From positions 1 through 34,386 of the forward strand of contig CAVIFU010000019.1 in assembly GCA_963642145.1 (NCBI GenBank): DNA of 34,386 bases, read 5' to 3'. This DNA comes from Stercoripulliclostridium_A sp963642145. Its GTDB lineage: Bacteria > Bacillota > Clostridia > Christensenellales > DTU072. Of this stretch, positions 15,367 to 22,611 are shown one piece after another. Both the position numbers and the translations under genes were made by a program. The notes beneath the pieces are model-generated. The model saw only the letters and a program-made list of their open reading frames with translations, did not search any database and was not told where the DNA came from. Position 1 is the stretch's first letter, and the number at the start of each line of letters is the position of its first letter.

Positions 15367-17184
15367 ATGGCACATAACTCTTTTACGGAAGAACTGACGG
15401 CCGGTTACGTCGAACAGTATTTGGAGAATTCCAAAAAGATAAGCTATGACGAGATTATCAATAGCAAGGACGTGGAAACGGTATTATATAAGGATTTACC
15501 TAATACGGAAGTCCGCGGTTTCCCGTATGCCAACGATTACGTGGATAAGGACGGCGGAGTGTACACGGTAGACACGTTCGAGAGGCTCACCAAAGAAGAA
15601 CAAAGCAAACTCGAACTCAGGTATCACTTTTTGCCTAAGTACCACGAACTCTATGTCGGCACGACGGGATCGGGCAAAACAACGGGTTGCATGGAGCCCG
15701 AGCTTCGCGCCGTTGCAATGCAAAAGAATAAACCAAACTTGTTCATTACGGATCCCAAAGGCGAGATTTTTGAACATAACGCGCGTTTTCTCAAAGAGCG
15801 CGGATACAGGCTGTACATACTCAACTTCAAGGATTTCAGCCGTTCCGACAGATGGAATCCGCTTAGCGAGATGTACGAAAAGAAGATGTCCGTCAACGAT
15901 ATCGGCAAGGACGTCAAGGTGCGCACGGGCGCGCTGTCGGACGATCTTTTGCCGTACAACAAGCCGGAGGACTTCAGCGAATTCGGATACATAGAGTGCG
16001 AGGGCAGGGCGTTTGCTACAGGCGAGGCGTTCGACAGGTACATTAACTTCCGCAAAGACGTAGTCAATTCCGAGGTTGCTTCTTTGGTAAACGAATTTGC
16101 AAACCAAGCCATACAAGTGCAGAGTCAGAATGATCGCACGTGGGAGCAAGGCGCGCAGAACTTTCTCAAAGGCTTGCTTTTGAGCATGCTTGAGGACGCC
16201 GCCACGCCGGGTTCGGGGTTTACGAAGGACATGATGACGATCAAGACGATAGAGGATTACTACACGCGCTTGCGTCGTGATTTTGTCGATAACGACGATC
16301 GTCCCACATTGGAACGTCACCCGATATTCCGCGGCAAATCCCCGTACATAGTCGGTTTGACGCGCACCGTGCTTGTCAACGCGCCCAACACGCGCAGGAG
16401 TTACGCCGGCGTATACGAGGGATACATGAACAAATGGAATTTAGGGCACGTATATGCCTTGACCACGGGTTCCACAATCGATATAGAGGCGGATGACGAT
16501 CGTCCGTTTGCCATCTTCATAGCCACGCGCGATTACGACAAGAGCGACTATACCATAGCCGGGTTGTTTGTCGATTGGGTGTACCGCAAAATGCTGCTCA
16601 AAGCGGAAAACAGCGCAAAAAACGCCGACAACGTCCCCACGACTCGAGCCATGCACTTCATGCTGGACGAGTTTTGCAACATACCGCCCATCAAAGATTT
16701 CGAGAACAAGATAGCCACGGCGCGTTCGCGTAACATATGGTTTCACTTGTTTGTGCAGTCCTACGAGCAACTCGATCTCACCTATTCGGAGAACACCGCC
16801 AAGGTAATACGCGACAATTGCAACGTCCAAGTATTTTTAGGTTCGCAGAGCGTGCATACCAAACAGCAGTTTTCCGCCGAGTGCGGCAAAACCTGGGTGC
16901 CTTCGTTTTCGGCGCAATTCGATCCGCAAGACAAATCGTTGTCGGAAGTTTCCGTCGTACCGGTCAGCGACTTGGACTTGATAAGCGAGGGACAGATATA
17001 CATGAAGAGGTTATACACGCCGGTTATCGTGTCCGAATTTTTCCGTAGCTATGTTTGCGCGGAGCAAGGCGCGTTCACACATTTTCGCGACGAGCGCGCG
17101 TACCGTGATCTAACGCCCGTAAACGACGTCAGCTTTACCGATGACGCCCACACTTACGGCAAAGTCATCGACAACATTTTGTAG
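15367..17184 (+). CDS. Soluble TraG/VirD4-like coupling-protein ATPase
   Basis: 605-aa ATPase of the type IV coupling protein group, which in conjugation feeds DNA or proteins to a secretion channel. Motifs: Walker A GTTGSGKTT (Lys104), LFITDPKGEIFEHN, YILNFKDFSRSDRWNPL, Walker B FMLDEFCNIPPI (Asp434-Glu435), and the C-terminal LFVQSYEQL...IRDNCNVQVFLGS. Unlike VirD4 and TraG there is no N-terminal transmembrane pair; about 90 hydrophilic residues precede Walker A. No relaxase, VirB4 or pilus gene is in the window. SD AAGGAGGT is strong. It is flanked by two unknown genes with short gaps, so the three probably form one system. Confidence 0.85.
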   Translation: MAHNSFTEELTAGYVEQYLENSKKISYDEIINSKDVETVLYKDLPNTEVRGFPYANDYVDKDGGVYTVDTFERLTKEEQSKLELRYHFLPKYHELYVGTTGSGKTTGCMEPELRAVAMQKNKPNLFITDPKGEIFEHNARFLKERGYRLYILNFKDFSRSDRWNPLSEMYEKKMSVNDIGKDVKVRTGALSDDLLPYNKPEDFSEFGYIECEGRAFATGEAFDRYINFRKDVVNSEVASLVNEFANQAIQVQSQNDRTWEQGAQNFLKGLLLSMLEDAATPGSGFTKDMMTIKTIEDYYTRLRRDFVDNDDRPTLERHPIFRGKSPYIVGLTRTVLVNAPNTRRSYAGVYEGYMNKWNLGHVYALTTGSTIDIEADDDRPFAIFIATRDYDKSDYTIAGLFVDWVYRKMLLKAENSAKNADNVPTTRAMHFMLDEFCNIPPIKDFENKIATARSRNIWFHLFVQSYEQLDLTYSENTAKVIRDNCNVQVFLGSQSVHTKQQFSAECGKTWVPSFSAQFDPQDKSLSEVSVVPVSDLDLISEGQIYMKRLYTPVIVSEFFRSYVCAEQGAFTHFRDERAYRDLTPVNDVSFTDDAHTYGKVIDNIL

Positions 17185-17201
17185 AAGGGTGAGGAAGGAT
17201 A

Positions 17202-18050
17202 ATGGAAATAAACTTAGGGTTACTCAACTTAATATACAGGCAAACGCAAAAGAGGGAGCCGGTGACGTTTTATACGTTCAAAGCAAGCGGCGCAAGTTCC
17301 GCCGACGCGCTCAAAGCCATACAAGCGTTGACGGAGGCAGGAGCGGTGTGCGAGGCGGAAGCCGGAGTATTCTTTATAGACGACTCGGGACTCGAGAAGT
17401 TTTTCAAGAAACACGAACCGCCCAAGGCTACATTGAGCGTAAGCAACGCGAAAATCGGAGCCGAAGCGATACACAAGACGAATTCGAAGGATATTTTTAT
17501 CAAACTTACCGAAGAACCGTTCGGTTGCAAACCGAAGGAACTCGGCAAGGGCGGCAAGAACACGTCTTCATTAGGTAGCGTCATGCGCATGATAACCGCC
17601 AAACTGCTCAAAATGGAAGACGGCATAGTCTATTGCGCGATTGACGAAAAGAGCGTGACTCTCGTACTTCAATTTCTCTCGGAGTTGCAGGCAAAGAACG
17701 TCAAACGCGCCAAAACGCGCGACCACACTCACCGCAGATACGAGCTCGAAGCGGAGCTTGACGCGTACCGTTCGGCAGGGGATTACTCGGCAGACTACGA
17801 CGAAGACGAAGAGGAAGAGAACGATTACGCCTACATGAGGAATCCGTTCGAGAATCGCCGCAAGAGAAATTATGTGTACGACGAAGAAAACGAGGAAGAC
17901 GACGAGGACGAAGACAATATAGATAGCATAGAATACGACGACATATCGGAAGATTGTTTCGATCCGGAGGATATCGACGATCTTTTGGATGAGTTAGTGG
18001 ATGACGATTCGGATATAGATGACGATGACGATGGGGAAGATTCCGACTAA
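17202..18050 (+). CDS. Winged-helix-like protein with hyperacidic C-terminal tail
   Basis: 282-aa protein, not recognised. The first 65 or so residues look like a small helical/winged-helix unit (NLIYRQTQKREPVTFYTF, then DALKAIQALTEAGAVCE and a short beta pair VFFIDD). A middle part (about 80-165) is basic to neutral with GKGGKNTSSLGSVMRMITAKLL. From about residue 195 to the end the chain is mostly Asp and Glu, ending DDDDDGEDSD, broken by one basic patch NRRKRN. Such tails can mimic DNA or bind basic partners. It follows the TraG-like gene by 17 nt with SD AGGAAGG and probably works with it. Confidence 0.65.
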   Translation: MEINLGLLNLIYRQTQKREPVTFYTFKASGASSADALKAIQALTEAGAVCEAEAGVFFIDDSGLEKFFKKHEPPKATLSVSNAKIGAEAIHKTNSKDIFIKLTEEPFGCKPKELGKGGKNTSSLGSVMRMITAKLLKMEDGIVYCAIDEKSVTLVLQFLSELQAKNVKRAKTRDHTHRRYELEAELDAYRSAGDYSADYDEDEEEENDYAYMRNPFENRRKRNYVYDEENEEDDEDEDNIDSIEYDDISEDCFDPEDIDDLLDELVDDDSDIDDDDDGEDSD

Positions 18051-18074
18051 TAAAAAACGGAATTGGTGAATGGA

Positions 18075-18719
18075 GTGAAAAAAACTAATCGTAAAGACGT
18101 CAAAAAGATAGTATTGTTCGCCTTACTGACGGCGATTCTCATAGCTATGGCATTTACGCCGATAGGCTATTTGCGCATAGGAGTGGTGGAAATCACTTTC
18201 ATGATGATACCCGTTATCGTCGGCGCGTGCGCATACGGCGCCGTTTTCGGCGCGGGACTCGGATTGATATTCGGGCTGACGAGCTTTTTACAATGTTTCG
18301 GAATGAGCGCGTTCGGCACGATGCTGTTTAATATAAATCCGTGGCTTAGCGCGCTACTTTGTCTTTTACCGAGAATAGCGTTCGGTTTTATCAGCGGATT
18401 GATTTATAAAGGACTGAGCAAAACGCGTTTACCGCGCACCGTTTCGGGGGCGATAACCATGTTGTCCGGCGCGATTATACACACATTGCTGTTTGTCACT
18501 TTATTTTATTTTTGTTTCGGGAAAAGCGCGGAGTTTGCGCAGTACGGCAACAACTTTTTTAATATCGTATGGGCGCTTGTCGGCGTCAACGGTATAGTCG
18601 AGTGGTCGGTGTGTCTTGTCGTAGGTACGGCGATACTTCGAGCCGTGCAATATTTTTTCGTGGACGAAAGAGGCAAGAACAAACATCGCGAGCCTGCCGA
18701 GTCGGAAAAAAGTAAGTAA
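18075..18719 (+). CDS. ECF transporter S component (substrate unknown)
   Basis: Integral membrane protein of about 214 aa with some six hydrophobic segments, in the pattern of substrate-binding S components of energy-coupling-factor vitamin transporters: KIVLFALLTAILIAMAFTP, GVVEITFMMIPVIVGACAYG, FGAGLGLIFGLTSFL and NPWLSALLCLLPRIAFGFISG. No ecfA or ecfT gene is nearby, as in group II ECF systems that share an energising module. The start is uncertain: GTG 18075 (preceded by GGTGA, giving MKKTNRK) is chosen over GTG 18066 and TTG 18063. It follows the acidic protein by 24 nt with no terminator between. No riboswitch is seen that would name the vitamin. Confidence 0.82.
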   Translation: MKKTNRKDVKKIVLFALLTAILIAMAFTPIGYLRIGVVEITFMMIPVIVGACAYGAVFGAGLGLIFGLTSFLQCFGMSAFGTMLFNINPWLSALLCLLPRIAFGFISGLIYKGLSKTRLPRTVSGAITMLSGAIIHTLLFVTLFYFCFGKSAEFAQYGNNFFNIVWALVGVNGIVEWSVCLVVGTAILRAVQYFFVDERGKNKHREPAESEKSK

Positions 18720-18746
18720 ATAGCCCCAAGAAATTTATTCACAGCC

Positions 18747-18775
18747 TTGACATTTACGGAGACCTTAACTAAAAT
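18747..18775 (+). promoter_or_regulatory. Promoter of the CopZ-like gene
   Basis: TTGACA (18747-18752), 17 bp, TAAAAT (18770-18775). Transcription near 18782 leaves about 19 nt before ATG 18801. The TTG of the -35 box could be misread as a start codon. Confidence 0.75.
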
Positions 18776-18800
18776 ATCATACGGTCAAGGAGAACATCGT

Positions 18801-19061
18801 ATGAAAAAAGCGGTTATAGAAGTAGAAGGCATGCAGTGCGGGATGTGCGAAAGTCACGTCAACGACGTCGTTCGCAAAATCCGTGGCGTAAATAGCGCCA
18901 AAGCGTCGCGCGCGAACGGCAACGTTGTAATCATTGCCGATGACGACGTAGACATCGAGAGCGTCAAACAAGCAATATCGGCAGACGGTTACGGCGTAGG
19001 CAACGTCACGACCGAGCCGTACGAAAAAAAGAGCATATTCTCAAAACTTTTCCGTAAATAA
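18801..19061 (+). CDS. Heavy-metal-associated (CopZ-like) metal-binding protein
   Basis: 86-aa protein with an HMA fold of the copper chaperone type. The N-terminal MKKAVIEVEGMQCGMCESHV contains the metal-binding Cys13 and Cys16 in GMxCxxC, and the rest fits the beta-alpha-beta-beta-alpha-beta layout up to about residue 68. A basic tail (KKSIFSKLFRK) follows. SD AAGGAG is about 9 nt upstream. No copper ATPase or CsoR/CopY regulator is adjacent, so the metal and partner are unknown. The longer frame from 18747 is rejected because it starts in the promoter. Confidence 0.88.
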   Translation: MKKAVIEVEGMQCGMCESHVNDVVRKIRGVNSAKASRANGNVVIIADDDVDIESVKQAISADGYGVGNVTTEPYEKKSIFSKLFRK

Positions 19062-19065
19062 GCAT

Positions 19066-19272
19066 ATGGATTTTTCACAAGCAGATTTTCTCAGAACCGA
19101 CCCGGAGGACAACGGATTGAGCCCGAAGGACGCCTTATACGTAAGGCAAGTCAACGTGTTGCGCAATTTTGTCAGGACGGGAGCCATAACGCGTGCGCAG
19201 TACGAATACAGCCTAAACGAGCTTACGCAAAAGATGTATCCGAGCGGAGAGGGAGTACCGCCGCTTACTTGA
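19066..19272 (+). CDS. Small protein of unknown function
   Basis: 68-aa hydrophilic protein, not recognised. It contains DPEDNGLSPKDALYVRQVNVLRNF spread over residues 12-36 and a second predicted helix ITRAQYEYSLNELTQKM. It starts 4 nt after the CopZ-like stop, with no clear SD, so it may depend on coupled translation. Its stop codon TGA lies within the -35 box of the next promoter. Existence as a protein is plausible from its tight packing, but not certain. Confidence 0.55.
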   Translation: MDFSQADFLRTDPEDNGLSPKDALYVRQVNVLRNFVRTGAITRAQYEYSLNELTQKMYPSGEGVPPLT

Positions 19273-19297
19273 CAATATAGGCGAAAAACTATATAAT
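19269..19297 (+). promoter_or_regulatory. Consensus promoter upstream of dgt
   Basis: TTGACA (19269-19274), 17 bp, TATAAT (19292-19297): a perfect consensus. Transcription would start near 19304, just before a pair of competing RNA hairpins. Confidence 0.85.
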
Positions 19298-19304
19298 TAT
19301 GTAG

Positions 19305-19356
19305 CCGGAGACGGTTACTAACCTTTGCCGTCCGGACTTATTCGGGCGGTTTTTTT
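19305..19356 (+). promoter_or_regulatory. Attenuator-like leader of dgt (competing hairpins with terminator)
   Basis: The terminator form pairs CCGTCCG (19328-19334) with CGGGCGG (19343-19349) around 8 nt, followed by seven T (19350-19356). An alternative stem pairs CCGG-AG-ACGG (19305-19314, AG bulged) with CCGTCCGG (19328-19335), using the same left arm, so the two cannot form together. The leader lies between a consensus promoter and ATG 19363. It may control read-through into dgt-pcrA-ligA, or produce a small RNA of about 50 nt. It may also simply terminate transcription from upstream. The signal sensed, if any, is unknown. Confidence 0.6.
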
Positions 19357-19362
19357 CGGAGT

Positions 19363-20352
19363 ATGAAGCAGAAGTATCTGGAATGCGAAAAATTGTATTT
19401 ATCGCCGTACGCATGCTTGTCGACGGCGACGAGAGGCAGAGCCGTCGAGGAAGAGCCGTGCCCGTTGCGCACGGAGTTCCAACGCGATCGCGATAGAATA
19501 ATCCATTGCAAATCTTTCCGCAGATTGAAGCACAAAACGCAAGTCTTTATAGCGCCCACAGGGGATCATTACCGCACGCGTATGACGCACACGTTGGAGG
19601 TTATGCAGATAGCGCGCACGATGGCGCGTTGCTTGGAGCTTAACGAGGACCTTGCGGAGGCAATCTCATTCGGACACGACTTGGGGCATACGCCGTTCGG
19701 ACACATCGGCGAACGCGTCCTTAATAGTTTGACCGGGCATTTTTCGCATAACGAGGAGAGTTTGAGAGTCGTTGACGTTTTGGAGAACGACGGTAAAGGC
19801 TTGAATCTGACGTATGAAGTGCGTAACGGCATCTTGGAGCATAAATCGACGGGACATCCCGAAACCTTAGAGGGCAAAGTCGTAAGCTTTGCGGATAGGA
19901 TAGCGTACCTCAATCACGACATCGACGACGCCATCCGCGCCGGCATGTTGAGCGAAGAGGACATCCCTTCGAGTGTGGAAGGCGTACTCGGCGTAGGCAA
20001 GAGGGCAAAGATAAACACGCTTGTCAAGGACGTGATAGAAAATTCTTACGGCAAACCGTTCGTTTGCATGAGCAAGGGCGTCGAGGACGCCATGACGGAG
20101 CTTCGGCAATTCATGTTCCGCAAGATTTACTTTTCGGAGCACGCCACGGCGGAAGAAGAGCTTGCCGTCAAGTGGTTGAGCGACTTGTTCGACTATCTTT
20201 ACACGCACCCTTACGAAATTCCGGAGTTGTATCGACGTTGCTCGGCGTGCCCGGAAACGTACATATCGGACTACATAGCCGGCATGACCGATACATACGT
20301 AATATTCCTTCTCGAAAAATATTTCGGATATAAATGGAACAGCAAAATATGA
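19363..20352 (+). CDS. dgt: Deoxyguanosinetriphosphate triphosphohydrolase-like HD protein
   Basis: Hydrolyses dNTPs to nucleoside and triphosphate; in this family often dGTP. The 329-aa protein has the family start LSPYACLSTATRGR, TEFQRDRDRIIHCKSFRRLKHKTQVF, and the HD site: RTRMTHTLEVMQIART, FGHDLGHTPFGHIGE (His105-Asp106) and RIAYLNHDIDDA. The start at 19363 has GGAG only 1 nt upstream, an unusually tight SD, directly after the T tract of the attenuator. In many Firmicutes dgt precedes dnaG and rpoD; here pcrA and ligA follow. The stop overlaps pcrA as ATGA. Confidence 0.93.
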   Translation: MKQKYLECEKLYLSPYACLSTATRGRAVEEEPCPLRTEFQRDRDRIIHCKSFRRLKHKTQVFIAPTGDHYRTRMTHTLEVMQIARTMARCLELNEDLAEAISFGHDLGHTPFGHIGERVLNSLTGHFSHNEESLRVVDVLENDGKGLNLTYEVRNGILEHKSTGHPETLEGKVVSFADRIAYLNHDIDDAIRAGMLSEEDIPSSVEGVLGVGKRAKINTLVKDVIENSYGKPFVCMSKGVEDAMTELRQFMFRKIYFSEHATAEEELAVKWLSDLFDYLYTHPYEIPELYRRCSACPETYISDYIAGMTDTYVIFLLEKYFGYKWNSKI

Positions 20353-22604
20353 ACATTTTAGAAAATCTTAACGACGTACAAAAAGAAATCGTTTGCGACA
20401 CAGAGGGCAAAGTATTGGTGCTTGCAGGCGCCGGTTCGGGCAAAACGAGGGTGCTCACGCACAGAGTGGCATATCTTGTTCAAGAAAAGGGAATAAAAGG
20501 ATACAGCATCCTTGCCATAACGTTTACCAACAAAGCGACCGCAGAAATGCGCAACAGGCTCAACGTTTTGCTCGGCGAAGACAACGGCGTATGGGTATCG
20601 ACGTTCCACTCTTTGGCGGCAAGCATACTCAGGAAATTCGGCGATCAAATAGGTTATAACAGGAATTTCAGCATTTACGACGAGTCTGACAGCGGACGCG
20701 TCATAGCCAAAGCGCTTAGGGAATTGCACTTAGACGGTACCGCGCTCAAAGAAACGGGCAGGGGACATATATCCAAAGCCAAAAACGACGGCATGGACCC
20801 CGACGAGTATTTTGCCGAAATCAACGGCACCGTGGAAGACGCCGAGGACGTCCGCAGACTGTTTGTAAGGTACGAGGAACTCTTGAAGGACGCCAACGCC
20901 ATGGACTTTGACGACCTGTTGCACAAACTCAAATTCCTATTGGACAATTCCGAGGAAGCGCGCAACTTTTACCAAAATCGCTTCCGTTACATCCACGTGG
21001 ACGAGTTCCAAGATACCAACAAAGTGCAGTACGAGATCGTCAAGATTTTGCAAGGCAAATGGGGCAACCTGTTCGTTGTCGGCGACGACGACCAGAGCAT
21101 ATACGGCTGGCGCGGCGCGAGGGTAGACAATATTCTAAACTTTGACAAGGACTTCCCCGGGGAAGAAGTCAAAGTACACAAACTCATGGAAAACTATCGT
21201 TCCACCGAGCCGATACTCAAATGCGCCAACAACGTCATATGCAACAACAAGGAGCGTCACCAAAAGGAACTGTTCACATCCAAAAAGGGCGGCGTTCGCG
21301 TAGAGTATTACGTCGGATGGAACGACCATAACGAAGCGGAATGGGTTGTCAACCAAATAGGCACCCTAATGCGCTATAACGGATACCGAAACAGTGACTT
21401 TGCCATACTTGTCAGAGTCAATTCGCTTACGCGCATATTCGAGAACAAACTAAGCTCGGCAAGACTCGGATACCGTGTGATAGGCGGCTTCAAATTCTTT
21501 GACCGCAAAGAGGTGCAGGACGTCGTGGCGTACATGCGTTTGGTTGCAAACAACCGCGACAACGAGGCAATAAGCAGAGTCATCAATTTCCCGGCGAGGG
21601 GAATAGGAGACGCAACGGTAGAGAAGCTCGAAAATTGCGCCATGGAGTCGGAGATACCGGTTTTCGACATATTGCTCGAACTTGACAAGTACACCAAAAA
21701 GCTCGGCAACGGCGTAGTCAAAAAAGTGGAGTTATTCCGCGACGTCGTCAACGACCTTATGGCAAATTCGACGTTACCGCTTGACGAGTTCACCGAGTAC
21801 CTTGTAGGGCGCGTCGGATTCGAAGCGGCGTACACGACTACCGGCAAAGAAGAGGATTACGGCAGGTGGGAAAACATTTGCGAATTTGTCAATTACGTCA
21901 AGGAGTACCACGCCAACAACCCGAGTGCGGGCATCGGCGAATTTTTGCAAACGATGACTCTTGTCACCGAAAGCAAAGAGGAGCTTTCCAATCCCGACAA
22001 AATCACCATAGCAACCATGCACGCAGTCAAGGGACTGGAATTCAGGGCGGTATTCATAGTAGGATGCGAAGAGGAAATTTTCCCGTCGTCGCGCAGTATC
22101 AAAGAGGGCGCGCTCGAAGAGGAACGTCGCATAATGTACGTAGCCGTCACTCGTGCAAAGGAGAGACTGTACATATCGTGCGCGCAAAAGAGGTATCGTT
22201 TTAACCACGTAATGCCGGGCATGCCGTCGAGATTTATCGAGGAATCCAAGGGCAAGACCAAAGAGAATCCGTACGCGTTGTACGGCGAGCGCATGGCGTA
22301 CATCGAAGGACGCGGCGACAGACCGGCGTTTTGGGACGAAGACAAAGTATCCGACGTTAAGCGCATACATATGGGAGCCGGCACCAGACCGCACAAAGAA
22401 GTCAAAGCGCAAGCCCCGTCATCCGTCCAAAAGGATCTCAGCGGATTCATAGGCGGAGCCAAGGTATCGCACCCGACGTACGGAGAGGGCACGATTTTGG
22501 TAGTTTTGGGATCGGGCAAAGACGCCACGGCAACGGTAGCGTTTCCCAAGCTCGGCACCAAGAAATTCATTTTGGCGTTGGCGCCGTTAAAGCTTGTCAA
22601 GTGA
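20349..22604 (+). CDS. pcrA: ATP-dependent DNA helicase PcrA/UvrD
   Basis: Superfamily 1A 3'-5' helicase for DNA repair and rolling-circle replication. 751 aa from ATG 20349, chosen because it overlaps the dgt stop (ATGA), has GGAA 9 nt upstream, and gives the usual MNILENLNDVQ start; ATG 20334 would add five residues. Motifs: I GAGSGKT (Lys32), Ia TFTNKATAEMRNR, II VDEFQDTN, III GDDDQSIYGWRGA, IV ENYRST, V TMHAVKGLEF and VI VAVTRAKERLY. The C-terminus has the Tudor-like HPTYGEGTIL segment that binds RNA polymerase in other species. Confidence 0.96.
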   Translation: MNILENLNDVQKEIVCDTEGKVLVLAGAGSGKTRVLTHRVAYLVQEKGIKGYSILAITFTNKATAEMRNRLNVLLGEDNGVWVSTFHSLAASILRKFGDQIGYNRNFSIYDESDSGRVIAKALRELHLDGTALKETGRGHISKAKNDGMDPDEYFAEINGTVEDAEDVRRLFVRYEELLKDANAMDFDDLLHKLKFLLDNSEEARNFYQNRFRYIHVDEFQDTNKVQYEIVKILQGKWGNLFVVGDDDQSIYGWRGARVDNILNFDKDFPGEEVKVHKLMENYRSTEPILKCANNVICNNKERHQKELFTSKKGGVRVEYYVGWNDHNEAEWVVNQIGTLMRYNGYRNSDFAILVRVNSLTRIFENKLSSARLGYRVIGGFKFFDRKEVQDVVAYMRLVANNRDNEAISRVINFPARGIGDATVEKLENCAMESEIPVFDILLELDKYTKKLGNGVVKKVELFRDVVNDLMANSTLPLDEFTEYLVGRVGFEAAYTTTGKEEDYGRWENICEFVNYVKEYHANNPSAGIGEFLQTMTLVTESKEELSNPDKITIATMHAVKGLEFRAVFIVGCEEEIFPSSRSIKEGALEEERRIMYVAVTRAKERLYISCAQKRYRFNHVMPGMPSRFIEESKGKTKENPYALYGERMAYIEGRGDRPAFWDEDKVSDVKRIHMGAGTRPHKEVKAQAPSSVQKDLSGFIGGAKVSHPTYGEGTILVVLGSGKDATATVAFPKLGTKKFILALAPLKLVK

Positions 22605-22611
22605 GGTTTAT

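Noticed and set aside
14443..18050. Integrative conjugative element
   Set aside because: Only the coupling-protein-like ATPase is present; no relaxase, integrase, VirB4, lytic transglycosylase or attachment repeats were seen, and the ATPase lacks membrane segments.
19305..19356. Known riboswitch class before dgt
   Set aside because: The leader is only about 50 nt and I could not match it to the preQ1, guanidine or purine riboswitch consensus that I know.
22594..22611. TTG start for ligA inside the end of pcrA
   Set aside because: ATG 22612 has a well-placed GAGGT and gives the normal family N-terminus.
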